From assembly GCA_016293205.1 (NCBI GenBank), contig JAEDES010000004.1, positions 1-64,000 on the forward strand: a DNA stretch of 64,000 nucleotides, written 5' to 3'. The translations under genes and the position numbers were made by a program. Below the pieces are notes generated by a model. That model searched no databases. It was not told where the DNA came from and saw only the letters and a list, made by a program, of their open reading frames with translations. Every line of letters starts with the position of its first letter. Position 1 is the stretch's first letter. This DNA is from Bacilli bacterium. GTDB lineage: Bacteria; Bacillota_I; Bacilli_A; RF39; UBA660. Positions 5,895 through 14,476 of this stretch are shown here, piece by piece.

Positions 5895-7741
5895 ATTTTG
5901 TTATAAATAGAATCTATATCTAGTTCTAGTTTTTCTAGTACTTTATTTCTATTTCCTTGTTCTATGAATTTATCTTCTATAGCGAAACATTTAATATTTG
6001 CTTTATAGTTATTGTTTTGTGCGTATGCACAAAGTCTTTCTCCTAATGAACCAATACTTGATACTTCTTCATATATAAAGATAGGTTTATTTGTATTTAA
6101 TATTTCATTAAACATAGACTTATCAAATGGTTTTATATATCTTGCATTTACTATACTGATATCTATTTTATCTTCTTTTAGCTTTTCTCTTATTGCTTTG
6201 GCATTTTCTATGAAATCTCCATATGTAATAAGTGTTGCATCTTTTCCATCTTCTAGTTTATCCCATGTACCAAGTTTTATCTTTTTAGGAGTTGTTTCTT
6301 GATATACTATTTTTGATCTTGAGTATCTAATTGCAACTGGTTTATTTAATTCAAAGGCTGTATATAACATATCATTTGATTCTATCGAATTATGTGGTGC
6401 CATTATCACCAAATTAGGAATATGTTGTAAAAAGGCTATATCATAAATACCTTGATGAGTTTCTCCGTCATCTCCAACAATTCCTGCTCTATCTATTCCG
6501 ATTACTACCGGTTGATTCATTCTAGCAATATCTTGTTGTACTTGATCATATCCTCTTTGTAAGAATGTTGAATAAATTGATACAAAAGGTTTCTTTCCTT
6601 CTATAGCCATAGCATTTGCTAAAACTAGAGCATGCTCTTCTGCTATTCCTACATCTATAAATCTTTTGGGATAAGTTGCTTTAAAGTTATTTAATTTTGC
6701 TCCATTTGCCATTGCTGGAGTTATTGCAATAATATCTTCATCTTTTTTTGCTAAATTAATTAGTTGTTTTGATATTACTTCACTCCAACTTATCTTATCT
6801 GTATCACTTGAAATTGTTTTTCCTGTTTCTATATCAAATGCTGATATTCCATGCCATTTTCCTTCTTTATCATTTTCTGCGTGAACATAACCTTTTCCTT
6901 TTTCAGTAATTACATGTAATAGTACTGGATGATCTGCTTTTTTTGCTATTTCTAAGTAAGTTTCTAATTCATCAAAATCATGTCCATTTATTGGTCCATA
7001 ATAATCAAAACCAAATTCTTCAAATAATGCTCCTTCTTTTACATACATTTTCTTTAATGTATCTTTTGTAAAACTTACAAATTTATTTAATGGATTTCCA
7101 ATGAATGGAATCATTTTTATAATATTTTTTGTATGTTTTTTTGCTTTAGCATATTTAAAATTACTTCTGATTTTATCTAACATATTGTTTATTGCACCAA
7201 CATTTTTAGAAATACTCATTTCATTATCATTAAGAATTACAATTAATGGTGTTTTTAGGCTACCAATATGATTTAAGGCTTCATAGGCAAGTCCATTTCC
7301 AATTGAACCATCCCCTATTACAGCAACGACATTATATTTCTTTTTATTCATATCTCTCGCAAGAGCATATCCTAATGCTGCAGATAGGCTTGTTGATGAG
7401 TGACCTGCTTCATATACATCATGAATGCTTTCTTTTCTTTTTTGAAAACCAGATAGACCGTTCATTTGACGTAGCTTATCAAAATCTTTTGCTCTACCAG
7501 TTAGTATTTTATGTGTATACGATTGATGTCCAACATCAAATATTATTTTATCTTTTGGACTATCAAATACTTTATGAATTGCAATTGTTAAATCAACAAT
7601 ACCTAAGTTTGAGGAAACATGTCCTCCTGTTTTAGATATTTTTTCTATTAAAAATTTTCTTATATCCTCACTTAGTTTTTCTAAGTCTTTCTTTTTTAAT
7701 TTCTTTAAAAATTTGGGATTTTGTATATCAAGTATATTCAT
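5879..7741 (-). CDS. dxs: 1-deoxy-D-xylulose-5-phosphate synthase
   Basis: Condenses pyruvate and glyceraldehyde-3-phosphate to DXP with thiamine diphosphate, the first step of the MEP isoprenoid pathway (also used for thiamine and pyridoxal). Seen: 620 residues, normal length. The N-terminus has GGHVSSNLG and DVGHQSYTHKILTGR. The thiamine site is GDGSIGNGLAYEALN, the pyrimidine-domain segment is DVGIAEEHAL near residue 370, and a transketolase C-terminal domain follows. GGAGG lies seven bases before the ATG. It is the last gene of an SDR - flavin reductase/rubredoxin - dxs operon. Its isoprenoid product would feed the undecaprenyl-type carrier used by the glycan locus. Confidence 0.96.
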   Translation of the reverse strand: MNILDIQNPKFLKKLKKKDLEKLSEDIRKFLIEKISKTGGHVSSNLGIVDLTIAIHKVFDSPKDKIIFDVGHQSYTHKILTGRAKDFDKLRQMNGLSGFQKRKESIHDVYEAGHSSTSLSAALGYALARDMNKKKYNVVAVIGDGSIGNGLAYEALNHIGSLKTPLIVILNDNEMSISKNVGAINNMLDKIRSNFKYAKAKKHTKNIIKMIPFIGNPLNKFVSFTKDTLKKMYVKEGALFEEFGFDYYGPINGHDFDELETYLEIAKKADHPVLLHVITEKGKGYVHAENDKEGKWHGISAFDIETGKTISSDTDKISWSEVISKQLINLAKKDEDIIAITPAMANGAKLNNFKATYPKRFIDVGIAEEHALVLANAMAIEGKKPFVSIYSTFLQRGYDQVQQDIARMNQPVVIGIDRAGIVGDDGETHQGIYDIAFLQHIPNLVIMAPHNSIESNDMLYTAFELNKPVAIRYSRSKIVYQETTPKKIKLGTWDKLEDGKDATLITYGDFIENAKAIREKLKEDKIDISIVNARYIKPFDKSMFNEILNTNKPIFIYEEVSSIGSLGERLCAYAQNNNYKANIKCFAIEDKFIEQGNRNKVLEKLELDIDSIYNKIKDNL

Positions 7742-7763
7742 GTTACCTCCTGCTCCCCTATTT

Positions 7764-8372
7764 TTATTTCTTTTTAAAATGTGTGTGATCTACTCCGCAG
7801 ATAGGACAAATAAATCCTTCTGGCACTTCTCCTTTATGTTGATATCCACAAACGTCACATACATATACATCATCTTCTACTTTTTCTTCAATATATGTTG
7901 GAGCGTTTTTTGGAGCTTTTCCTTTTACTACTTCATGATAATATTTATAAGTCATAGGTATATTATCATTTTCTTTTTTTGCATCAATTACTCTTCCTAA
8001 AAAGATATCGTGTGTTTCGCAGTCAATTATATCTACTACTTCACAAATTAAATATCCTATTGTTTGTTTTTTCAATACTTTTATATTATTTATTTCTTCA
8101 TATTCAAAGTTTTCAAATTTATTGTTTTCTTTTGATGATGAGAATCCAAATACTGAGATTAGATTTGGATTAGTCTTTTCTGAAATAATTGATACAGCAA
8201 ATTTCTTTTCTTTCTTTATTTGTTCATTTGTATAATTATTTTTATTTAAGCTAATGGAGATTATTGGATTTTCACTTGTGATTTGAGTCATTGTGTTAAT
8301 AATACAACCTGCATTTTGTGTTGTTACTACATACATTCCGTATGATACATCTCTAAAAATACTTTTATCCAT
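7764..8372 (-). CDS. Flavin reductase-rubredoxin fusion protein (Hrb-like)
   Basis: Seen: an N-terminal flavin-reductase-like (split-barrel FMN-binding) domain of about 150 residues starts near DVSYGMYVVTT. A C-terminal rubredoxin of about 40 residues follows, with both iron knuckles, CDVCGY and CPICGV. Known: such fusions (called high-molecular-weight rubredoxin in acetogens) pass electrons from NAD(P)H to flavodiiron proteins that reduce O2 or NO. Inferred: oxidative-stress defence of an anaerobe, perhaps protecting oxygen-sensitive enzymes of the MEP pathway encoded with dxs downstream. The start follows the SDR stop by one base with a weak ribosome binding site, so translation is probably coupled. 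Confidence 0.88.
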   Translation of the reverse strand: MDKSIFRDVSYGMYVVTTQNAGCIINTMTQITSENPIISISLNKNNYTNEQIKKEKKFAVSIISEKTNPNLISVFGFSSSKENNKFENFEYEEINNIKVLKKQTIGYLICEVVDIIDCETHDIFLGRVIDAKKENDNIPMTYKYYHEVVKGKAPKNAPTYIEEKVEDDVYVCDVCGYQHKGEVPEGFICPICGVDHTHFKKK

Positions 8373-8373
8373 A

Positions 8374-9123
8374 TTACATCACTAGTCCTCCATCAACTTG
8401 AATAATTGTTCCTGTTGTGAACTTAGATAAGTCACTTGCAAGATATAAATATGCTCCTGCTAGATCTGTTGGTTCAGCCATTTTGTTTAGTGGAGTCATT
8501 CTTAATAATCCTTGTTTCATTTCTTCTGTAACAATATTCATCATATCTGTTGCTACTACACCAGGAGCTACTGCATTTACTCTTATGTTATACATACCTA
8601 GTTCTTTTGCTAAAGATTTTGTTAATCCATTGATAGCAAATTTGCTTGATGCATATGCAGCTTGATTTCTTGAACCATAAGTTCCAACCATAGATGATGT
8701 ATTGATAATACTTCCACCTGTTTCTTTCATATGTTTTACTACTTCTCTTGTTAATGATACTACTCCAAAAAAGTTAATTTGGAACATTTCCATAAATTGT
8801 TCGTCAGTTGAATCTAATAAAGATACATTTGAAGTAATTCCTGCATTATTTACTAATACATCAATTCTTTCCCATTTATTTATTACTTCATCTACTGATG
8901 ATTTCATACTACTGTTGTCTTTCATATTTAGTCCAATACCCATAATATTATCATCTGTTAGATTTAATTCCTCTCTCATTTTTGTTACTGCTTTTTCAGC
9001 ATTTTCTTTTGTAGAACCACAGATAACTACTTTAGCATTATTTTCTAGAAATAATCTTGCAATTGAGTTACCTATACCTCTTGTGCTTCCTGTTATTAAA
9101 GCTACTTTATTTTCTAAATTCAT
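8374..9123 (-). CDS. SDR-family oxidoreductase (FabG-like)
   Basis: NAD(P)-dependent short-chain dehydrogenase of the classical type. Seen: 249 residues; the Rossmann motif TGSTRGIG near residue 11; NNAG near 91; a catalytic Ser in INTSSMVG; YASSK (Tyr-x3-Lys) near 157; the C-terminal VDGG. Length and motifs fit 3-oxoacyl-ACP reductase, but there are no other fatty-acid genes here, so the substrate is uncertain. GGAGG precedes the ATG. First gene of the operon with the rubredoxin fusion and dxs; it diverges from yfmF. Confidence 0.85.
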   Translation of the reverse strand: MNLENKVALITGSTRGIGNSIARLFLENNAKVVICGSTKENAEKAVTKMREELNLTDDNIMGIGLNMKDNSSMKSSVDEVINKWERIDVLVNNAGITSNVSLLDSTDEQFMEMFQINFFGVVSLTREVVKHMKETGGSIINTSSMVGTYGSRNQAAYASSKFAINGLTKSLAKELGMYNIRVNAVAPGVVATDMMNIVTEEMKQGLLRMTPLNKMAEPTDLAGAYLYLASDLSKFTTGTIIQVDGGLVM

Positions 9124-9206
9124 ATATTAATCCTCCTTATTTGTCTTATTTTTATTATATCACAGATTATTTATATTGGTATGATATAATTATGTTGAGG
9201 TGTATT

Positions 9207-10454
9207 ATGAAAAGAATAATTGATAAGAATTTATTTTTTGTTAAGAATAAAGATTTTCATACTATTGTAATTAGAGTTATATTTCCTATGTATGAGTTTG
9301 AAAAAGACTTAGCTACTTCAATATTATTTTCTCCACTTGTAAGTTATATGAATGAAGAATATGATACTGAGGATAAATTTTATAGAGAAAAACAAAAGAA
9401 ATATATATTAAATACAAATGTTACTAGAAATATTGTTGGCAATAATGCTTTTGTTTCTTATAATATGATAATTCCTGATGTAGATAGTTTAAAAGAAGAT
9501 TATTTAGATGAACAATTTGAATTATTTGAGAAAATGATTTACCATCCTAAAATTATTGATGGTGGATTTGATGAGTTTGAATTTGAAAGAGAAAGAAAAG
9601 ATTTAAAACAAAGAATTGCTAATGGGATGAAGAATTTACAAGTATATCATTCTGTAAAATTAATGGAATATATTGATACTATTGGTGTTATTAGCAGAAG
9701 TATTAGTAATCATCAAGAGTTAATAGATGAAGCCACTAGATATGAAGTTTACGAGTTTTATAAACATAATATTTTAAACAATAGTCCTGTTGTCTTTGTA
9801 TTTGGTAATTTTGATGATGAAAAAGTTACTTCTTTATGTAAAAAATATTTATTAAAAAATAAAGTTATTTCATATGATGAAGATTACAATCATTTCTTAG
9901 AACCTAGAGATGAAGTTAATTTTATTCATGAAAAAAGTAATTTTAAAGATTCTGTTTTATCATTAGTTTATAAAGTTAAAAATATGACTGAGGATGATTT
10001 TATTAAATTATCACTTGTAAGTGGATTACTTTCATCTGGGTCTTCTAGATTATTGATGAAGAAACTTAGAGATGAAGAAGAAATTGTTTATTCTGCAAGT
10101 TCTGGGGCAATTGTAAGATCTGGTGTTTTAATTATTGATTGCTTTATAAATAAAAATAATAAAGATTTAGCATTTTCAAAAGTTAAAGAGGTTATGGAAT
10201 CTTTAAAAAATACTGAGTTTATTAAACCTTTCTTAGAAAATATTGTTGAAAGATCTAGATTAAATCAACTTAGATTGTTAGATGATAAGACTTCTTTATT
10301 AGATGATGTGGTTGTTAAAGAATTAGGTATTGATATTACTAGTAAAGAAAGACATGAATTAATTAAAAATATTTCTAGTGAAGAAATTAGTGATTTTATG
10401 GATAGTCTTGTTTTAGATACAGTTTATTTTCTTGAGGAGGAAGAACATGAGTAA
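9207..10454 (+). CDS. yfmF: M16-family peptidase-like protein, YfmF type
   Basis: One of a pair of insulinase-fold proteins; in Bacillus subtilis YfmF and YfmH are linked to the 5-aminopentanol modification of elongation factor P. Seen: 415 residues from the ATG at 9207, chosen for GAGG six bases upstream (an open frame extends further but has no ribosome binding site). There is no HxxEH zinc motif in the N-terminal half, as in the non-catalytic partner of such pairs. The C-terminal half holds the second M16 domain with SGLLSSGSSRLLMKKLRDE. It overlaps yfmH by 8 bases. No efp gene is in the window. Confidence 0.85.
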   Translation: MKRIIDKNLFFVKNKDFHTIVIRVIFPMYEFEKDLATSILFSPLVSYMNEEYDTEDKFYREKQKKYILNTNVTRNIVGNNAFVSYNMIIPDVDSLKEDYLDEQFELFEKMIYHPKIIDGGFDEFEFERERKDLKQRIANGMKNLQVYHSVKLMEYIDTIGVISRSISNHQELIDEATRYEVYEFYKHNILNNSPVVFVFGNFDDEKVTSLCKKYLLKNKVISYDEDYNHFLEPRDEVNFIHEKSNFKDSVLSLVYKVKNMTEDDFIKLSLVSGLLSSGSSRLLMKKLRDEEEIVYSASSGAIVRSGVLIIDCFINKNNKDLAFSKVKEVMESLKNTEFIKPFLENIVERSRLNQLRLLDDKTSLLDDVVVKELGIDITSKERHELIKNISSEEISDFMDSLVLDTVYFLEEEEHE

Positions 10455-11691
10455 GATTGAGAAAGTTACTTTAGATAATGGTTTAGATATATACTTTTAT
10501 TTAGATAAAAAAAGACATTCTGTTTTCTTCCAACATATTACTAAGTTTGGTGGTGCAACTAAGGATTTTATTAGTAATGGTAAGACTTATCATATTCAAG
10601 ATGGTATTGCTCATATATTAGAACACTATATTGTAGAAGAAAACAAATATGGTAACTTTTTAAAGTTATTGGGAGAAGCACAAATGAGTACTAATGCCTC
10701 TACTCATTTAGATATGACTAGATTTTATTTTAGTGCAGTAGAAAATGTAGAGTTTGGTATTAGAACATTATTAAAAGGTATATATGCTCCTTTATTTGAT
10801 GAAGAAAGACTAACTCGAATAAAAGGACCTATTTATCAAGAACTTAGGGGTCGTTCTAATAATAAGTTTTATGGATTAAATATGAAAACTTATGATACTA
10901 TTTTTAATCATTTTAAGTTTAGAAGTGTTGGTGGTACTTTAGAAGAAGTTGAAAGGACAACAATAGATGATCTTAAACTATGTTTTGAAACTTTTTATCA
11001 ACCTAGTAATCAATTTATTGTAGTTGGTGGAAATTTTAATAAAGATGAAATACTCGAAATTATAAAAGATGAGTATAATAAGCTCGACATAAAAAAGATA
11101 GACTTTGAAGTTCTAAAACTAGAAGAAACTGATGAAGTTAATAATGAGTATCATGAGATTGAATTTCCTACTGGAGAAAATTATTTAGAAGTTAATTATA
11201 AAATTAATTTGGATAAATATACTAATGATGAAGCTTTGAAATTAGACTTTTATTTTAACTTTTTCTTTAAGATGTTTTTTAGTATAACTTCTCCTTTATA
11301 TAATAAATTAGTTAAAGAAGAAATTATTACTGATGGATTATCTTGTGGTATAAGTAAAGTTAATAATTACATTGTTGCATCTATGGGAACACATACAAGT
11401 AAGATGGATAGATTAAAAGATGAAATTATTAAGACAGTAAAAGAATTAAAGGATTTCGATGAAGAGAAATTTGAATTAGACAAAAAACAGGTCATTTTAA
11501 GTATAATCTTAAGAGAAGAAAATATTGGATCAACTGTTATGCCTTTTGTTAATAATATAGTTATGTATAATTGTGATTATCCAGATAGTGTTGAGCAAGT
11601 AATGAGTTATACATATGATGATTTTGTTAAAACTATTAAAGAAATAGATTTTAGTAATTATAGTGTTGGAGTTATAAAAAATAAAGAATAA
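10447..11691 (+). CDS. yfmH: M16-family zinc peptidase, YfmH type
   Basis: Catalytic partner of the upstream protein. Seen: 414 residues from the ATG at 10447, with GAGGAGG upstream inside the end of yfmF. The inverted zinc motif HILEH is near residue 58 and the third ligand region YQELRGR about 75 residues later, then a GGNFN strand and the C-terminal M16 domain. Known: pairs with one active and one inactive M16 subunit act together, here in EF-P maturation by homology. The 8-base overlap implies coupled translation and a complex with YfmF. Confidence 0.87.
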   Translation: MSKIEKVTLDNGLDIYFYLDKKRHSVFFQHITKFGGATKDFISNGKTYHIQDGIAHILEHYIVEENKYGNFLKLLGEAQMSTNASTHLDMTRFYFSAVENVEFGIRTLLKGIYAPLFDEERLTRIKGPIYQELRGRSNNKFYGLNMKTYDTIFNHFKFRSVGGTLEEVERTTIDDLKLCFETFYQPSNQFIVVGGNFNKDEILEIIKDEYNKLDIKKIDFEVLKLEETDEVNNEYHEIEFPTGENYLEVNYKINLDKYTNDEALKLDFYFNFFFKMFFSITSPLYNKLVKEEIITDGLSCGISKVNNYIVASMGTHTSKMDRLKDEIIKTVKELKDFDEEKFELDKKQVILSIILREENIGSTVMPFVNNIVMYNCDYPDSVEQVMSYTYDDFVKTIKEIDFSNYSVGVIKNKE

Positions 11692-11717
11692 TCATTTTTT
11701 GTGATTATTCTTTTTTT
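11685..11717. terminator. Bidirectional terminator between yfmH and the nucleotidase
   Basis: A 12-bp stem (AAAGAATAATCA with TGATTATTCTTT) with a short T-rich loop overlaps the yfmH stop codon. It is flanked by T on the plus strand and A on the other side, and serves both convergent genes. Confidence 0.75.
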
Positions 11718-12241
11718 AATAATATATCTTCTATTTCTTTCCATGATGATACTCTTATTTCATCAGTTAGTTCATCATTATAATTATGCCATGCTGAGAA
11801 AAGATATTTTTCTTTAGCACCTTGTAAGTTCTTTTTACGATCATCGATTGCAATATCAAAATTTAATAAAGTCTTATTTGTTGTAAATATGTATTTTGAG
11901 GCTGGAATAAATGGTAAGTTTTCTTGTAAGTATTCATATTTATATTTTAAGTTAGATGCTGAGATATCATGTTCTTGATCCCATAAATATGAAGTTACAA
12001 TATAAATATCATATTCTTCATTTAATTTTTTTAGTACTTCATAGGCATCTTTGATAAGTGGTGCACCTTCATATAAAGCGTTTTTTCTTAATTTATTCCA
12101 AAATGATTGTTTATTTTCAATTAGATTTTGTAAATAAAATGTGTCCCCTACTTTTATTTCTCTTCCAATTTCATCACTGATTATTTTTAAAACATTTCCA
12201 TCAGTTATGACATTGTCCATATCTATCATTAGTGTTTTCAT
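11705..12241 (-). CDS. 5'(3')-deoxyribonucleotidase-like HAD protein (NT5C family)
   Basis: Seen: 178 residues starting with the HAD motif I in DMDNVITDGN (residues 7-16), a Thr-containing motif II IVTSYLWD near 80, a Lys in TTNKTLL, and the motif IV pair in IAIDDRKKN near 132. The length and order fit the NT5C group that dephosphorylates deoxynucleoside monophosphates. GGAGG lies seven bases before the ATG. Inferred: nucleotide-pool housekeeping. It stands alone and converges on yfmH. Confidence 0.75.
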   Translation of the reverse strand: MKTLMIDMDNVITDGNVLKIISDEIGREIKVGDTFYLQNLIENKQSFWNKLRKNALYEGAPLIKDAYEVLKKLNEEYDIYIVTSYLWDQEHDISASNLKYKYEYLQENLPFIPASKYIFTTNKTLLNFDIAIDDRKKNLQGAKEKYLFSAWHNYNDELTDEIRVSSWKEIEDILLKKE

Positions 12242-12378
12242 GTTGCCTCCTTAATTATTTTTATATTATATCATATGATATTTATAATTCTAGTTAATAT
12301 TGACAAGTTTACATATTGATTTACTTTGTGTATTGTTAAAAAAATATATTTATTTTATTATATTATTAAGGTGATAAT

Positions 12379-13218
12379 ATGAGTTATAAAGATGAATTAG
12401 TAGTAGATAAAAAGAAGGAAAAACATAAAAAAAGAAGAAAGAATAGTTCTAATGAAGTATTAAATGTCTTTATAGTTTTATTTATATTTGTAGCATGTAT
12501 GAGTGTTTTTTATGTTGTAATTACTAGATTAGAAGATACTAATAACGATGGTAGATTAATTGATGAATTATTTAAAGGTAAAATGGAAGAACTTGATTTA
12601 ACTAATGAAGATGTTAGTATGTTATATAATATTTTTGCTGAAGATAGTCAGTTAAAATTAGAATATGGTGAAAAGATTAATAAAAGTATTCATTCTAAAT
12701 TATTCTTTACATTTAATGCTTTAAGAGAAGAATTTAAAGAAGTTAGTTGTGATGAAATGGGATTAGTTATTTTATATGATGAATCTAATTATGTAAGTGC
12801 AATGTGCTCTATGGATTTTCAAGAAACTGATAAAATCGAAAATAAAGAAAAAGAAATTAGAACAAGAACAACTTATGGTATAAGCGAAAAGAAATTTAAG
12901 AAAAAATATAAAGAATTATTTGGTGAAGATGCTGAATATAAAAAATTAGATTTTGAACATAGTTTAGGTCAAATAATGCATTATGATTCTAGAAGTGATA
13001 TGTATGTTAAATACTATAATGAAGTTGAATCAAATACTGAAGTTATTAGTGCAGCATTTAAAGATGCTACATTAAGAAGTAATGAGTTAACTATTGGTAT
13101 AAATTATGTTACAACTACAATGGCTGGTGCTAAAAGAGAATACTATGTTAATTATACTTTTAAGAAACTTGATGACCATAAATATAAATTTTTAGAAAGA
13201 AAAGAAGTTGATAACTAG
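12379..13218 (+). CDS. Single-pass membrane-anchored protein of unknown function
   Basis: Not recognised. Seen: 279 residues; a short, very basic cytoplasmic part (KKKEKHKKRRK), one membrane segment at about residues 31-50, then an extracellular domain of about 225 residues rich in Lys, Glu and Asp with two cysteines. AAGGTGATAAT precedes the ATG. A possible promoter (TTGTTA, 17 bases, TATTAT) lies within 40 bases of the start. The stop codon sits inside the terminator hairpin. The basic N-terminus plus one membrane segment is shared by several proteins in this window (17353-18243, 62161-62955), suggesting a common anchoring style, not necessarily homology. Confidence 0.7.
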   Translation: MSYKDELVVDKKKEKHKKRRKNSSNEVLNVFIVLFIFVACMSVFYVVITRLEDTNNDGRLIDELFKGKMEELDLTNEDVSMLYNIFAEDSQLKLEYGEKINKSIHSKLFFTFNALREEFKEVSCDEMGLVILYDESNYVSAMCSMDFQETDKIENKEKEIRTRTTYGISEKKFKKKYKELFGEDAEYKKLDFEHSLGQIMHYDSRSDMYVKYYNEVESNTEVISAAFKDATLRSNELTIGINYVTTTMAGAKREYYVNYTFKKLDDHKYKFLERKEVDN

Positions 13219-13236
13219 AAATAGTTATCTTTTTTT
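13210..13236 (+). terminator. Terminator after the anchored protein gene
   Basis: Stem GATAACTA (13210-13217), loop GAAA, stem TAGTTATC (13222-13229), then seven T. The stop codon TAG (13216-13218) is part of the stem and loop. Confidence 0.8.
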
Positions 13237-13281
13237 GTATATATTTTTTATTTTGTTTAATACTATTATTGGAGGGATAAT

Positions 13282-13722
13282 ATGGAGAAGGAAGATAATA
13301 ATATAAAAGTATTAGATGAAGCGAATAAAGGTTGTTGTATGGGAAGAGATGCCTTAGAAGTAATTATGGAAAAGTCAGATAATAAAGAATTTAATGAGTG
13401 TTTAAAAAAATATTATGATTAATACGATAAAATAAGTAATAAGATGGAAGATCTATATGATGAGTTTAGTAATGAAGAAATAGATGAAACTTCCAAGATG
13501 GAAAAGACTATGACTTGGTATGGTATAAATATGAGAACAATGATGGATGATTCTACTTCTAAGTATGCTGAATTAATATTGCAAGGTGCTAATATGGGGA
13601 TTATTGAAGGTAGAAGATTATTAAATCATAATAAAGAGATTGATAGTGAAGTTAATAAGGTTGTAGATGAATTTGTAAAGATGCAAGAAAAGATGGTTGA
13701 AGAATTAAAAGAATATTTGTAG
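13282..13722 (+). pseudogene. Conserved small acidic helical protein, interrupted by an in-frame TAA
   Basis: GGAGGG at 13271 precedes the ATG at 13282. The frame encodes 46 residues, meets TAA at 13420-13422, then continues in frame for another 100 codons to 13722. The two halves read as one protein of about 146 residues: NKGCCMGRDAL... before, and EKTMTWYGINMRTMMDDS then ELILQGANMGI after the stop. I recall this as a common uncharacterised helical family in Bacillota. A single G-to-T change (GAA to TAA) would explain the break. An internal ATG at 13444 lacks a good ribosome binding site. It may be a recent pseudogene, or a sequencing error. Confidence 0.65.
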
Positions 13723-13742
13723 AGTTTACTACTCTACTTTTT
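13719..13742 (+). terminator. Terminator after the interrupted gene
   Basis: Stem GTAGAGT (13719-13725), loop TTACT, stem ACTCTAC (13731-13737), then five T. It includes the stop codon. Confidence 0.7.
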
Positions 13743-13781
13743 ATTTGTCTTAATATGATATAATTTTTATAGGTGATTTGA

Positions 13782-14462
13782 ATGTATATAATTCAAAAGA
13801 ATTTAAATAGACTTAGTAATTATCAACCTACTTTCTTTTTAGATCCTAAAGAACAAAATGAATTAAAAAGAAAATTAAAGAAAGATGAATATAAAGTATT
13901 TAAGCCTTTTAATGATAGTGAAAAAGTAATTTTTTATATAGATGAAGAGCCTGAAGTTATTTTATATGAAATTAAATCTAAACAAGAATTAAGACATCAA
14001 GATATACTAGGTACTATGTATTCATTAAATATATCTCCAGAAATGTTTGGAGATATTATTCTTTATGATGGTAGATATTTTATATATGTTCTTAAGTTAT
14101 TTCAAAACTATTTTGAGATGAATTTTACTAAAGTAAGAAATAGTTCTGTAGAATTAGTAAGTTTAGATATTTCATATTTAGAAGATTATGAAAGAGATTA
14201 CGAAGAAATTGAATTAATTGTATCTAGTGAAAGAATTGATACTGTTATAAGTAGTATTATTCATTCTAATAGAAATGTTATAAAAGATAAAATTAAAGAT
14301 AAAGAGATTTTATTAAATCATGATTTATTAAAGAATAATTCTTATATATTAAAATCAGGAGATGTTTTTAGTATTAGGAAATTTGGTAAATATAAATATG
14401 TTGGAATTATTAAGAGTACAAAAAAAGATAACTATATTGTTAAGTGCTTAAAATACTTATAA
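13782..14462 (+). CDS. YlmH-like RNA-binding protein with S4 domain
   Basis: Seen: 226 residues with an N-terminal YlmH-type alpha/beta domain (about residues 1-140; FFLDPKEQ and GDIILYDGRYFIYV are characteristic). A C-terminal S4 domain of about 70 residues contains RNVIKDKIKDKEILLNHDLL and a SGDVFSIRKFGKYKYVG ending. Known: YlmH binds ribosomal RNA or stalled 50S-peptidyl-tRNA complexes; in many Bacillota it lies in the division cluster near divIVA. Here it stands alone. The ATG follows TAGGTGATTTGA. The last coding bases form the 5' arm of its terminator. Confidence 0.82.
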   Translation: MYIIQKNLNRLSNYQPTFFLDPKEQNELKRKLKKDEYKVFKPFNDSEKVIFYIDEEPEVILYEIKSKQELRHQDILGTMYSLNISPEMFGDIILYDGRYFIYVLKLFQNYFEMNFTKVRNSSVELVSLDISYLEDYERDYEEIELIVSSERIDTVISSIIHSNRNVIKDKIKDKEILLNHDLLKNNSYILKSGDVFSIRKFGKYKYVGIIKSTKKDNYIVKCLKYL

Positions 14463-14476
14463 TAGTTATCTTTTTT
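14423..14476 (+). terminator. Terminator of the YlmH-like gene, 5' arm in coding sequence
   Basis: AAAGATAACTAT in the coding region pairs with ATAGTTATCTTT around the stop codon (12 bp), followed by T. The long loop holds a smaller hairpin (AAGT with ACTT). Confidence 0.6.

Noticed and set aside
9057..9206. Extension of the yfmF frame about 50 codons upstream
   Set aside because: It overlaps the divergent SDR gene and has no ribosome binding site; the ATG at 9207 has GAGG at the right distance.
13420..13422. Selenocysteine or alternative-code read-through at the in-frame stop
   Set aside because: The codon is TAA; selenocysteine needs TGA, and TAA ends many other genes in this window.
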